Shown: positions 19,690 through 32,134, numbered from the stretch's first letter. The stretch: DNA of 64,000 nt from Gyrodactylus bullatarudis (GCA_012064415.1 SSNU01000186.1:1-64000), one strand, 5' to 3'. Numbers and translations are program-made. The notes: generated by a model from the sequence alone, not told the origin.

Positions 19690-20007
19690 TAGACAAAATT
19701 TAATATTATAATTGCTTAAAGATTTTAAAGGATCAAAACTTGCATAGAAGGACAAATGAATTGGAGCATGATGAATTAGTGAAGAAGTTTCAGCAAATCT
19801 TAAAAGATCATCATTGTCATTTCTATTTTCAATATCTTCTGGAACTCGATTTATTATTGGAGATTTCTCATCAAGTTGGGGATCTCCGGAACCAGAATAA
19901 TTTTCTAACGCGTCTTGAACGATTCTTGGTTCATCTTGAGGATTAAAAGAAAGGTCAAATATATCGTCGTCATCTTCAAAATCCTGTTGTAATTCTTGAA
20001 CATTCAT
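19690..20007 (-). CDS. Acidic ORF of unknown identity, possible exon or transposon N-terminus
   Basis: Starting MNVQELQQDFEDDDDIFDL, the frame encodes about 105 acidic, Asn/Asp-rich residues before running into the Tc1 fragment. Codon texture is coding-like for the first ~75 residues (through DIENRNDNDDLLRF). An AG acceptor-like TTTAATTGCAG lies two bases before the ATG. Acidic N-termini of this kind are common in piggyBac-type and other transposases, but nothing diagnostic follows. The C-terminal part is probably chimeric with the Tc1 insertion. No function is proposed. Confidence 0.35.
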
Positions 20008-20402
20008 GACTGCAATTAAATATTGTTTTGTTATAATCTAAATTAATTATATGATTAAAAAATTACTTCCTAACAATCTAAGAGTTTCATGATGAGAAAT
20101 ACAATACACTGTGGTCGAAAACTTGAAACTTAATCAAAGGGTAAAACACTTTTTTTTTCTTACTTGAATGCACACAGACCAGTTGATGTCTGCATCAGAT
20201 TATTGGAAACTGCTATTTATTCAACGAAATTGGACTTAAAACTTGTAATTCAAGATTAAAAAAAAATTTCCAGTGTTCACATTATACGTTTAATCAGTAT
20301 ATTCAAAGTGTACACCATCAACCGTTCAATGTGTACACCGAGTTTCCACATTGACCAATTAGTTATACAGTGTAAAATCATTAATTTTATTGTTACGAAA
20401 GA

Positions 20403-20531
20403 ATGTCTAACGATCGACCTCAACGAATCAGACAAACTACTGCTCATCGATATCAAGATTTTATCGTACCCAATCTTGGTCGCAGACAGCCTCACCAAGC
20501 TCGTAAGATACATTTTATAACTCAGTATTAG
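20403..20531 (+). CDS. Small Arg/Gln-rich ORF (42 aa)
   Basis: MSNDRPQRIRQTTAHRYQDF then IVPNLGRRQPHQARKIHF, in a GC-richer patch. RPxRxR..xxRYxDF resembles the C-terminal tail of some LTR-retrotransposon polyproteins, but this is weak. It could be a fragment or chance. Confidence 0.25.
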   Translation: MSNDRPQRIRQTTAHRYQDFIVPNLGRRQPHQARKIHFITQY

Positions 20532-21976
20532 AAGCAATAAATGAAAATCACCCTAGAAGGGCAAGAGAAAAAAATATCGTCCTTCGCATATTTAACTTGA
20601 ACATTTTCAAATATAAATTATAAAATGACGAAACTGATAAAATTTTAAGATTAGGTGAATTTGAGTATTTTTCCATCGTATTTAGATCTATTTTGCAACT
20701 GAAAATATTTCTCTATGAATACTAAATAATTTAATATCTTTTATTTCTATGAATAATTCGAAAAACTATAATATCTGAAACGAAGTTTTTCTGCAAATAT
20801 CTTTGATGAAATTTACTTAAATCTTTTAGATTTCTCTACTGAGACTTCTACCATAAATTAGTTGTACCAGATTCTATAATTTTTCTTCCATTTATGGAAG
20901 TTATACCATGAAAAGCCAAATAGTGTATTGCAAGTAGTTGAAGAGAAAAAATTTTCCATTCTGTGTTATGAGAAATGTATAGCCTATCAGATTTCGTTTG
21001 CTGATGTTTTATGCATGTATATTTCGAATATACCATGCATATACGGATAAATTTGCGTAAATTCCAAGAATTTAATGTTCACTGAGTTTTGGAACCGGCT
21101 GTAATTAAATTTAGCCTTTTTTATTCAGAAATTTTTAAAGTCAATTTATGGTCACTTAAAAGTAGAAAAACTGCAATTCAAGGGTTTATTTATTAATGTA
21201 TAATACATGCTTTTTTACAGAGTATTTACAGATCACTCTTAAGATCTATTTTAGAATACACTGGGTAGTATATTTAAAACAGACCTAGTTCAATGATTAA
21301 CGATATTTACTTTTAATCCATTTCTTTCCAGTAAATGAAAGAATTCTGTGAAATTGGAATGTGTAGCATAAATGAATATATAATTGATAAGATATTTACT
21401 GGATTTGGAAAATAATAAGCTTTCAAGGTCCATTAGGAATAAAATCACTAAAATGTTCGTATTTATAATAGATACATTTATGCAAATTCAACCAAGGTAT
21501 GAAATAATAATTTTTTCAGTAAGAAAAACTCATTTATGATCAAACAGGAAAGAATTATAAATTTGCATAAAATATTAAGGAGGAACACGTGCAAAAAGTT
21601 CGGAAATAAGAAAAAAAACTGTTTATGTAAATAAAATAAAAAATTTTCCCGCTGTTATTTTGCATTCTGGAATGAATTAAGCATGTTATCCTAGGAAATC
21701 AGCATTCGATTTCTATTCCTGCAGGTCATTTTCTATGGAAGATGGGAATTACTAGCTTTACTAAATTTATATTCCACTCAGAAATACAAATATGAAATGA
21801 GCTGCTAAGAGTTAAAATATTCAATTAGAATTTTTTTTAATTTGCCAGTTTTCCACCTCTTGATCATCTCAGAGATTTGAAGGGATCAAACACCAACATT
21901 TGAGATTAACGTTAAACTAAAAATCAGAATGGATTCCGTGATTTTTAAGAATTTCGTGTGATGACATGTTTTAACT

Positions 21977-22145
21977 TTAACCCTTTCGTTGCCGATGGAC
22001 ATATATGTCCATTTCCAATTTTTTTTGAACCTTCATAACTCTACCAGTTTGATAGGTTAAAGCCGAATAACTTGGTATCTTCATAGCTAAAATTTAGTTT
22101 TTATAAAAATCGTGAAATAGTCTCGGTACCGAAAGCGACTCAGTC
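21977..22145. mobile_element. piggyBac-type (TTAA) MITE, lineage 2 relic
   Basis: TTAACCCTTTCGTTGCCGAT is followed by the perfect 18-bp palindrome ATGGACATATATGTCCAT, the same terminus as the right end of the element at 59866-60743. A degenerate opposite end (GGTACCGAAAGCG) lies near 22127. Confidence 0.6.
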
Positions 22146-22149
22146 CATA

Positions 22150-23825
22150 TTGGGATTCAGAAGCTGAATTTTTACGTAAAAATAATAAATTCTCATTTTC
22201 ATATCAATTCGAAATTTAAACTGAATCAGTATATTGTAGAAAGATAAAATTATTCAGGAGTTGATCGAAGAACAGATAAAATCCCCCGATAAAATTAGTT
22301 CTATATAGAGCTATTCTGCACATAGTCCTTATATATGCTGACACCAAGAAACTATTCATTTTTCAACGGAATTGAAGACAAAAGCATAAAAATAAGTCAA
22401 GTCTTGATTATCAAGATTATTCAAGTTTGATATCTAATGATCCAGTATTGAAAATTTTGGAGACCTTGAAAATTGTGAGAAAAATCCATCTTTGGAGACA
22501 AGGACAAAAATTCTGTTGAGAAAAATCAAAAGTTGTGTAAATTAATAACTGCAATAAATTACTGACCAAGTTCAAAATTTCCATCGAGAAATGATTGTGT
22601 TTCTACTTCAAAGCTTACTCATTAAAAAAAGGCAAAGAATGTTTTTTTTCAAACACGCGTTTAATAACCAAGAGCATATCCACCATAGTTGCCAACTGAC
22701 CGTATTACTCAAGAAATTATTATCTAACATTTCTTCGTATTCCTTCATATTCACGGCATTAATTTGAGTAAGCTTTTGTTGCCTTGCTCAGGGTATTCAG
22801 GAAAAAACTACTGACCAGCGTAAAAATGTATATTTCCCTCATAATCCACCCCTATTTCTATTTTGCTCAACTCATTAGAATAATAGCATTTATTGTCATG
22901 TTCATAAAGTTACAGGGGAGAAGGACGTAAGTAACATGAAAGAAAAACGTCTTTAGAAAAGGGAAGTACTGGAAGTAGATGAAAGAACCCATTGTTTCTA
23001 CTCCGTTGATTGCATTTCTTCTTCATTAAAAATGGATATGGGAATTTCCATTAATTTCTTATTCCCAAACATCTCAAGTGGCCATAGCGTCGTCTTATTT
23101 AATTCCTCTTTTTCCCATCAAGTACAGTAACGATGGATTATAATTTATCAAGAAAATGATCAAACTCTTGAAGAATATTTATAAATTTTGGATATCCAAA
23201 AATTAAAAGAAAGGACCATTGTAAGGACTCGTGATTTTATTGAATCAGTAATTTTTGTTCATAAACACAAAATGTGAAAATGAGGAAAATAAATTTACTT
23301 TAAGTTACAGATGGGAAATTTTAACTAGCAGTTTTTTCAAGACGGTTCTAATGATATCTACAAGGGTTTTGTGGTTAAATTGAATGATTTTCTCATCTAA
23401 AATGTACTGAATTTAGATTTCCAATTATTTTTCGAAATTTTGAAAGCTTTAATCAATCTTTGAATAATATTTTTGGAAGTTATTTATTCGTTCAGACAAC
23501 CATGAAGATCAAATAGTTTCTTGAATCAATGAAAAATACCATGGATTCTACTAGGTACACACTACTTAAAAGTAGTGTGATTTATTTTTAAAAAAAGCAA
23601 ACTTGTATTGACATCACGCCTATGAAAATGTTAAACATAAGAGATATTTCACACCTAGCATCATTATAATGACTATATTATTATTAGGGCGGTCACAAAA
23701 TACCATTTCTCAGAAAAAATAACACAATTTTTAAAAATTATAGCATATTTATAGCCTATGAAAAATATGTTATATAAAAAAGTGAGTAAGTTAAGTAAAT
23801 AAAAAATATATTTTTTTGTTTGGGT
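22150..23825. other. Gene-free stretch
   Basis: AT-rich, with no supported gene. The minus-strand open frame 23900-23673 is AT-driven and unrecognised. Confidence 0.4.
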
Positions 23826-23829
23826 TAGG

Positions 23830-24020
23830 CAGAACATTGCGTCCAAACGTGTGATCAGACATTTAGTTATGGAACGAATGTGGTTTAAATAATATCCCAA
23901 CCTTGGAATTTTTCTTCGACCAATTAAAAACCTTCAGGACAGATTAAGACGCCTTAGAGACAGTTTGATTCAAATGAAGAGATGATCGTAATCAAGAAAA
24001 ATAAGATTTATTCTCATGTT
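23830..24020. repeat. Dispersed repeat, copy 1
   Basis: Shares CGTGTGATCA..CAGACATTTAGTTATGGAA-type sequence and a following CCAATTAAAA..CT block with 51345-51560, at low identity. Confidence 0.5.
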
Positions 24021-24552
24021 ACCATTTATCTGAAAAGGGCTTAGCCCGGCTAAATAACGAAAAAATAGAAATTAACTAATGGAAAAATAGCATACGATTT
24101 TGAATAGCAGTAAAATAGCAAAATTATTTTCGTGAGGAAATAACCTTGAATCAAGGTCCTTGATGCTCAGGAATGTTAATTTCATAGTTCTCATGAAAAT
24201 TCTAGCAACATAACAAAAATAGCATTTCGACTCCCCAAATTATTATGTAGGCTTTAGAGAATTTTCGTAAATTATTTTAAAGTTATCCCTCAGTTATCCC
24301 CAATGCCACTACTGGTTAAGCTATCGTGGGCTAATCTCATCATGGGATTCAAAAAATATATTTTTAATCTTGAGAAAAATACATTGAGTTTTTTGTAAAA
24401 CTGGTAAATTATCATCTTTAACTAGCTTTAGATATTATCAGGATTTTAGGGATAACAAAGTAGAAATTCATTAAGATTTAAGCTTATTTGAGACATGCTT
24501 CTATAAAAAAATAGTTTCATCGGAGAAGTCGTAGACAACCATCTTCATAAAA

Positions 24553-24991
24553 CTTAATTTTAAAGGTGATGGCTTCAGTAATGATGTAAGGAGACGATTG
24601 GTTAATCTTATTGATCAACATTATGATAATATACAATTGAAAATTGTATTTAAAACCCAAAGATTATTCAGTTTGATTCATAAGGATTTACTAAAACCTG
24701 AAGAAAAGACTCTTTTAATTTACAAATTCCAATGTGACTGTGGAGCTTCTTATATAGGACGTACAATTAGGAAATTGTCAACAAGATCAAACGATCACCT
24801 GAAGAAGAATAAAGCGGTGACCAGACACATCAAACAGGAGAACCACCAAGCTTCAATTTCCAATTTCTAAATTTTGTATAAAAATGCGGGTGATGACAGC
24901 ACAGATTTGTGGGTGAAGGAGAAATTCTTCATCAATCACTTTAAACCAAACCTGTGTGTTCAGAAAAATTACTCTTACCTTCAATTACCCT
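24553..24991 (+). pseudogene. PLE GIY-YIG endonuclease domain with one in-frame stop
   Basis: The frame reads NFKGDGFSNDVRRRLVNLID and continues to LLIYKFQCDCGASYIGRT, the paired GIY and YIG strands separated by Cys residues (the PLE-type CxC insertion). RKLSTRSNDHL follows, with the conserved Arg and His. A TAA at 24868 interrupts it; the same frame resumes DDSTDLWVKEKFFINHFKPN and ends LCVQKNYSYLQLP at 24991. In PLEs this domain follows the RT and nicks the target for reverse transcription. No RT lies upstream, so this is a 5'-truncated copy. A 3' tail follows. Confidence 0.85.
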
Positions 24992-25280
24992 AGCCTATGT
25001 GAGCTTTTTCACCTTTCTCTTCACTGTTGCTATTTATTGAAGAGTTTTGGTGTTTTTCAGCTCACATTATATTCTTATATTTTTCAACTTTTACTATATT
25101 TCTTTCAAAATTTGTAAAATATTATTTTCAATGAATTCTTAACTTTTATCATTATTTATGTGTCACTACTGATGAACCATAAAGAAATGTACATTCAGTG
25201 AATAAAATTACCTATTCTTATATACCTACAAATATGATTATATGCGGATTTTCGGACGTTTTTGATAAATTACGTGAATC
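24992..25280 (+). mobile_element. PLE 3' tail
   Basis: CCTATGTGAGCTTTTTCAC...TGTTGCTATTTATTGAAGAG, ending at CGGACGTTTTTGATAAATTACGTGAATC (split motif 25253-25279). It contains a hammerhead-like but stem-II-less segment at 25162-25203. Confidence 0.75.
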
Positions 25281-26070
25281 ATATCATCGCCAAAGTCGTA
25301 GGTAGTTGTGAGTTCTAAAATTTCACCCTCTCCCATTGAAATCCAGAATGTTACCAACTGTAAAGCACTAGGAAATACATTCAGTAATTTTCAATGTACT
25401 TTATTCATCAACAACAAAAACTATGATAATATACATATAAAGATATTTCCTCATCCCTTATTAACCATGGATACAATTATAATAAAAAACTCTTCCTATA
25501 AATAATAAATAATACTCAAGATTATTGCTATATCAATAATGCTACTACTAATGATATGATATATATTTTCTCCCCTTTTTTAATGAAGATTTGAATATGC
25601 TTGAAAAATAAATGGAGAAGCCACACAATACAAATAAAAAGGACTACATAATAATAATCTTTTCCCTTTCATGTGGGGTTATTTTTTATGAGTCCCTGCT
25701 ACTCCTTATTATCCGTTTTTGTATTCATGCATAATATATATATTTACAATAAAGAGAAGGGATATAAAACATCCTTCGTTAAGCCTTTTATGCGGTTCGC
25801 TATACTCAAGGAATTCTTGATTGAAAAAAAATTTTTCAACTTATTGTCTGTCCTTTCTACTAATCAGAGAAAAACGCCGACTTTGCGTTACTAAAATTAG
25901 CTGATATGAATTATTTTAGACGTATGGACCTATATATTTTTGAGGTAACAAAATATTAGCTGAGCACAGAGGGAACTAAGAGGAGAAATAAATAAATTAT
26001 TCAATCCGAAAGTTTATCTAACAGAAACAGGATTTTATTTAAGAGAGGACTTATTAAATTTTTTGGTTAA
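25281..26070. other. Gene-free stretch
   Basis: Nothing supported. The short open frames 25308-25505 and 25673-25894 (+) lack recognisable features. Confidence 0.4.
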
Positions 26071-26074
26071 TCTA

Positions 26075-26250
26075 TAGAACATTTGCCCCCCCCATGTTTT
26101 GCAGTAATATTTCTGGATGACAAAGAGACTAAGGGCTTTTTAACATCGATGAAATGAAAACGAAACCCTTGCGGTGAGACCAACGCGATTTAAAGTAAAC
26201 TTAGAGAGAAATAAGAGGGGGCAACTGTTCTCTAATTTAACCAATTTTTT
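26075..26250. repeat. Dispersed repeat (copy 1 of a pair)
   Basis: GGGCTTTTTAACATCGATGA and AAATGAAAACGAA.CCCTTGCGG match 54050-54175, as does the final CAACTGTTCTCTAATTTAAC. This copy has ~45 extra bases in the middle. Noncoding. Confidence 0.75.
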
Positions 26251-26344
26251 TTAAGGTTTTAAAAGAAAACGTTCTAAATATTTGATATCATCAAGATATA
26301 ATGTTTGTGAAAAAAATAAAATGAGAGTAATTCTTTAAGTTATG

Positions 26345-26715
26345 CGAAAGTTACATATAGGTCTTACAATAAGGAAATTATCAACTAGAGGGAACGATCA
26401 TCTTAAGAAAGATACAGCGATGACTAGGCATCTTAGACCGGAAGGGCAGGAAGCTTCGATTTCAAACTTTTCAATTTTATAAAAATGCAGGAGATGACAG
26501 TACAGACGTTTGGGCGAAAGAGAAATTCTTCATAAATCTATATAAACTAAACTTATGTATTCAAAAAAACATTTCTTACAATCTTCAACTACTTTAGCCT
26601 ATGTGAGATTTTTCACTTTTTGAATATATTGGAGAGTTTTGGTGTTCTTTCAGTTTACATTATATTCTGATTTTCTTTGACTTTTACTATTTTTCGCATA
26701 ATTTGTAAACTAGAT
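26345..26715 (+). pseudogene. PLE endonuclease fragment plus tail
   Basis: Starts within the YIG strand (ATATAGGTCTTACAATAAGG). It continues through a degenerate DDSTDVWAKEKFFINLYKLN-like frame to the PLE tail (ATTGGAGAGTTTTGGTG). It is shifted and interrupted, hence dead. Confidence 0.75.
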
Positions 26716-26789
26716 ATAGCAAACTAGGGAATTGAAATTTATAGATTGAATATGGCCCTTAAAAGTCAATCTAATAGACTTCTGAGAAT

Positions 26790-27235
26790 ATGAATAAGCT
26801 CCAAATAAAGTTAATTGATATGAAGTTGGGAATCTATGATTTTTACAGAAATCTCGATATTTTTTTAAAGATTTTTTCGAATCCCACTCATGTTAACGAA
26901 GAAAAAAATTCTGAAAAAAATTATTTTTCAAATTTCGATTTGCCTCAAAATCCCAATTTTTCGAACTTTGAACTGAAAATGTTTATTGATTTGAAAATTG
27001 AATTCACTTGAATCTTATCTGCACAGCCTTATTATCGGTTCAAAGTTCTAAAAAATGGGATTTTGACGTCAAATCGAAATTTGAAAAATGGTCATATTAA
27101 AAAAAAATAATTTTTTTCTTCAACTGGTAAAAGTCGGTAACATGAGTAGGATTAAGTAGGAAAAAATCTTTGAAAAATCCGAATTCTTGATGAAAATATC
27201 GAGATTTCTGTAAAAACTTAAACTTCATATTGGAA
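26790..27235. mobile_element. Foldback element, family 2
   Basis: The left arm begins TTGATATGAAGTTGGGAATC and includes CAGAAATCTCGATATTTTT. The right arm ends AAAATATCGAGATTTCTGTA...AACTTCATATTGG. The arms pair over most of their length around a centre near 27020. The left half is near-identical to sequence at 61.36 and 63.61 kb. The open frame 26790-27011 is incidental. Confidence 0.8.
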
Positions 27236-27696
27236 AAACTTTATGTTAAAATTGCATTTTGTAGGACTATGGTCTTGTGTTGCAAGTGTCAATCTCAGGA
27301 GCTGAATAATTATAATTAACTTTGTTGTAGTGATTGACATGTAATAAATCCTTGTTAAACTAGAGATTACTATTACTCTAGGGCATTTTTCCAAGTGATT
27401 CAGTCAACTTTAGTAACGATAGGGGAGTTGTGTAACACTTCAGAATGGGCAAAAGTGAGATTTCAAGGGTCTTGCTTGCTTCCGTCAATCTTGATAAGAA
27501 ATCTAATGTGGGTAAGCTATCTTTTTGAAAAATCAGCCCATGAACCCATCTTTTTATTTTCATTACCAATCTAATATGGTTGTATCATAAATAATTTCAA
27601 CGGTCCTTGAAGTGTTAAACTCTAATTTAACGACTTGATAAATAATTTTTTTGTTCAAGTAGGAAAACCATTTTAAAAATTCAAGACTATATGTAC

Positions 27697-27831
27697 TAGA
27701 CTTGGACTTGAAAATTTTCACAATTTTGTTTAATCCAGAAGCTTAAAAAGGTATTTTGAAGCAAAATTTGGTGGGATAATATAATACTTGGAGATTGGTG
27801 ATTTTGGTAAATTTTGAAAATTTCGTCCAAG
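27697..27831. mobile_element. Hairpin MITE family 1, collapsed copy
   Basis: Starts TAGACTTGGAC and ends AATTTCGTCCAAG. It holds one half of the family-1 interior (CCAGAAGC...AAATTTGGTGGGAT). The other half is deleted. Confidence 0.7.
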
Positions 27832-29580
27832 AATATGCAAGAAATGAATTTCTTACTCAGTGAAGAGCTTTTGATTGACGATCACTAGACAAAAAGAATT
27901 GTAAATAAACTAGACGTCAATCATTGGGAAACGAATTTCTTCTCAAAATGTTAATTGATAAAGTATTTTGCAACTCCACGAGTAACCAAGGCGGATATTG
28001 TTGATTGCTCAACTTGTAGGAAGGAAGTAAGGAAGATGTTTTTAAGATACAAGAAAAAAATAATAAATTACATTTTTCGTAAATAAAATGTACATGATTG
28101 ACAATTGGTTTTTTTTAATTTCGTGTTTTACCATTAAAAATCAGTCAGAATTGAGACCAGAAAGACTATGAGTCGCAAATATATAGTATATATATACGAA
28201 AATATATAAAAATGTCCAAAAATAGATAATTTTTTTGATTTCAAAGTCCAAGAATTTATTTGATAGAGCGAATCTTGCGAAAGTAGTAGTGAATCGTGAA
28301 AAAAATTTCATTTCACCTCTCAAAATGTTTTGATTTGTTTTGTACATGATGAACCACTTCGACATAAAATGGAGATTCAGAAAACTTATCTGTTTTTATA
28401 CACAGGGCTGATTATTCTTTATCTATGCCGAATAATCCCCTTAACTGGGCAATTAAATAGTTTTCAAGTGGGTTGAAAAAAGTGGACCAGCTCATAAGAA
28501 TAAGATGATGTAAAAAAAAGTATCTTGATGCAACTTTTTTATCGACTGCGTATAAAAAGCTTTCTCCTTCGTTTACCTCACAATATTTACACACTTTTAT
28601 AATTTACAAACAAATAATATTACACGAATTATGTATGGGAATTATTTTTATAGCGTTATTATTATTATTATGATTTAATAATAAATTATCGTGATGGATT
28701 ACCATTTATTTTTTACGAGTTATGCAGAAAAATACGCATGCTTTCAGTTAATGTGAGAATAATGAGATGCTCGCCTACCAATGAGGTACTTGAATCAATC
28801 AGGATTCTTTTTTTCTCTCTTCATACAAATCCAGATATGGTTCACGTGTCTCTTTTATCATCAAGGATTAAATTCATTGTTCTCAAAGAGAAAATTGCTT
28901 TTGTTTCGATAACGAGAAAGTAAAAAATGTAAATAGAGAAAAAAGAGTCTAAACAATCTATCCAAGAATAAATGTGCTGTGCATGGTCAATATTTATTTA
29001 GAAATGTTTATTTTTCAATTTCGACAACATGGACAACAGGATTTGGGTTATTCAAGCAATCTGGTCAAGAAAGAGTTTTATTTTCTGAAAATTGAACATT
29101 CTTGCTACCACTATTATCAATACGTTGAAGAGTTTCTGTTTATCTTATAAATCCTTAGATCAAGTATTGGGACAAAGTATCATGCAATTATTGTGATCTT
29201 AAATAATAATTTCCCCCCTTTTGTTTTAAAATCAAAAAAAATTTCAAAAAATAAAAATTTGGCGCCAACTCGAAATTTTAGAATTGTATCCGAATTTCAT
29301 AAAGTCTTCATCACTTTCGAGTTCTCTTTTTCTCTTCTATTTTTATGCCAGATTTGTGGTTAAATACTAGAGATAGATTTTGCCTGGATCAGAATCTGAA
29401 TGTTCTCTTCAGGAGAAATCGAATGATGTATAAAACATATGGTCCGAAATTTATTTATGAACTGGTTGCAATAGAAACTATGAATTTTTTATTAAAATTT
29501 GCTGAATTTGATTTCGGCCATTTTTCTCATGATAGAAGCTAAAATATTTTTCTCCTAATCATATTAGAATTGAAAAATCT
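27832..29580. other. Gene-free stretch
   Basis: No supported gene. A foldback-family scrap (AAATTTGGCGCCAACTC) lies near 29265. Short frames at 28141-28594 (-) and 28738-28923 (+) are unrecognised. Confidence 0.4.
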
Positions 29581-29582
29581 AT

Positions 29583-29705
29583 CCCTATTAAATACTGCTC
29601 CACAATTTGGACCCCTTCTTCAATCAGCTCAACTCTAACCCTTGATACGATCCAGAAAAGATTTTCCATCGTTATCATTCGGATTCAGTCCTCAGATGTG
29701 ATCTA
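29583..29705 (+). pseudogene. LINE reverse transcriptase scrap
   Basis: KYCSTIWTPSSISSTLTLDT followed by IQKRFSIVIIRI matches the (L)EYCSxxWxPSxxxxxxxLExIQRRF block of non-LTR retrotransposons. It is about 40 residues, with stops soon after. Confidence 0.65.
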
Positions 29706-29709
29706 TTCC

Positions 29710-31385
29710 GCCACAGGTGGCTTGTTAGATTCATAATTCTATGTGATAAACTACTTGATACCTTATGTAATATAAACTGTTCTATGAGTCCCAACAAGGT
29801 TCTATTCGAGAAGTTTTCAACAATTTTTTTCAAGAAATATGAATTATCTATCTTATCGCTCAGTTTTGAAAATAATTTTGTATTCGGCTGAACACTTAAA
29901 GATGCATGAACTTTTACTTAGAGTATTATTACTAAAGAGTTATAACAAGATTAGAAATGAGAAACCCCACGTGTTTGATTTGTATGAAAAAAACACAACC
30001 AATTAGGCCATTTGTCCACATCCGTCACATGATAAACACATGTTATTTTATTGTTATCATATAAGTATTGTGTTCAACCCATTATATTATGTATCGTTGC
30101 ACTTGAAAAAACAATACAATTCAGTGTTTTTAGTAAAATAAAGTAACTTTACGTAAGGATCCTTATTTAATGATACTGAAATAAATACTGTAATTGAAAG
30201 AGAGGTTTTTTTATATTTTCCAGATGTTTACATTATTTATAAATGAGTAATTTCAATCTAAAGTTTATTACACTATGAATTTAAGAAAAAAGGAACAAGG
30301 TTTAAAAAGACTATTGACCGGAGCAATCGAAAAATAATTTTTATTAAGCTTCCTGTAGAAATCTCATTTTCAGAATACAGCTCTCAAAAATTTGATTCTT
30401 GTGCCAAAAATTTTAGATTTTAACCCTTGAAGACCCTTATATGATTTCTCGATAAAAGTATTTTTCTTTTCTTCTCTTCGATCTCATATAAGGGGTTTTT
30501 CAGAAAACTTTCTTGAAAATTTTGTAAAGAATATTAGTTCTTCTTTCAGAAAAGTGGTCAGTGAACATAACTATGGCTTGAGAAAGTAACCTGTTTCATA
30601 TATGGAGGGTTAATAAATAAATTTTTATAACTTGCCTTTTTTTAATCTAAAAATTTTAAGCATGCATGGGCCGATTAATGTTTAAATTTTTCTGAAATCC
30701 TGGCTATTAAAGTTGAACTTAATAAAATTTGAATAGGAAAAAGTATAATTGAATTTCCTGTTTAATTATGATCCCAATTTGATGACTCAATTTGAAATCA
30801 AAAAAAACCGAAAAATTTCCATATTTTCAACGTCTGAGAAGAAATCAAGTAGATAGAATGCCATTGCGAAAGGAAATATTCATTTTTATGGAAATTAATT
30901 AAAATTTGGCCCATCTCAAGTCCTCGTGCACTGATTGAAGCAGTTTTTCTTCCTTCCCAAATCATTTCACATGAGTGCTTTCTTTCAATTTATAAAAAAA
31001 TCATACGATACTTTTACGCAGGAATCTTATGCAATTTTATTGAGAAACTTGCCCCAATGTCAATTGGCAACGTATTCATCTCACTCAAAATATATCATCA
31101 AGAGAGTTTTTATTATTTTTTGATTGATTAAATGAGTACTATAAATAGATGGGAGAAGTATTGAAGAAGATTATCCTTATTCTATCATAAGCATATAGCT
31201 GGCCAGATTTTACCTTGGTTACTATGCCGAACTAACTTGAAACTTGTGCTGAATAAATATATTCAAGAGTATCAAATAACTCAAGTTTAATTATAGAAAT
31301 TATAAACTAATAAAGAAAAATTTTACGATTTATTTTTGAAATCAGAGTATTTTTTGATTAAATGGACATTTCTCAAGTTTAAGAG
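29710..31385. other. Gene-free stretch
   Basis: AT-rich, with no gene or recognised repeat. Confidence 0.4.
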
Positions 31386-31389
31386 AGCC

Positions 31390-32070
31390 AAGTAAACTAA
31401 ACCTAATTGACATGAAGATGAGAATTGACTTTTTTCACAAAAAACTCAATATTTTTCCCCGGAAAGTCTGGAAAATATTTATTTTTTCGAATTCCACAAT
31501 GAAATTAGCCAATAAGTTGTGGAAATTTAAAAGAATTTCTGAAAAAAATTAATCAATCTGACCAAAAATTAGACTGTTTTTTGAATTTCGAAAATGCACC
31601 AAATTTGCACTTTTTAAACATTGAAGCTCAAAAATTTTTATTGAATTCAAAAATTTGTAGCAGTTAAATGCAGATATTCGAGATCAGTATTAGACTCAGA
31701 ATTCGAATTGGACTGTGGAGGAAGATAGGAACCTACTGTTTTCAAGAAAAAGTTATACTTTTAAATTTAGGATCATTCTCCATCGTGATAATCAATAAAT
31801 CCAAATTTTTCGATTTCCCACAATAATGACGAATTTCTTTGAATTTCTTCAGCAAAATTCAAATTCTTTGTCTAAAACTGATCTCGAATATCTGCATTTA
31901 ACTGTTACAAATCTTTAAAACCGATAAAAAAGTTGAAAAACTAGAAATTTGGTGCATTTTCAAAATTCAAAAAACCGACAAAATTTTGGTCCGATTGAAT
32001 TTTTTCAGAATTTTTTTTTAATTTCCACAACTTATTGGCTAATTTCATTGTGGAATTCGAAAAATGTCAA
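31390..32070. mobile_element. Long foldback element, family 3
   Basis: GAATTCCACAATGAAATTAG (31489) pairs with CTAATTTCATTGTGGAATTC (ending 32059). ATGCAGATATTCGAGATCAG pairs with CTGATCTCGAATATCTGCAT. The arms are about 200 bp and the centre is near 31775. There is no ORF. Confidence 0.85.
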
Positions 32071-32134
32071 TCATGCTTATGTGAGCTGAATAAAAAAAAC
32101 CAAAAACTCTTCAAAGATTAGGAAAGAAAAAGGT

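Larger units (their letters stand above)
17431..21101. mobile_element. Candidate Tc1-type element or nested remnant bounded by matching inverted ends
   Basis: CAGCCGGTTCCAAAACTCAG at 17431, preceded by TA, is matched by its exact inverse ending at 21101 and followed by TA. That is a Tc1-like terminal repeat of at least 24 bp with TA duplication. A related end (CAGTCGGTTGCGAAACTCAT) lies at 18627. A broken Tc1 transposase is inside at 19685-19425 (-). At 3.7 kb the interval is long for Tc1, but it contains nested PLE fragments at 17.8-18.3 kb. The two ends could also belong to separate copies. Confidence 0.5.

Noticed and set aside
28412..28594. 60-aa minus-strand ORF with FNPLENYLIAQL, reminiscent of the Tc1 DLNPIENLW block
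   Set aside because: The preceding catalytic context (WPxxSPD) is absent and no Tc1 end lies nearby; the match is too short.
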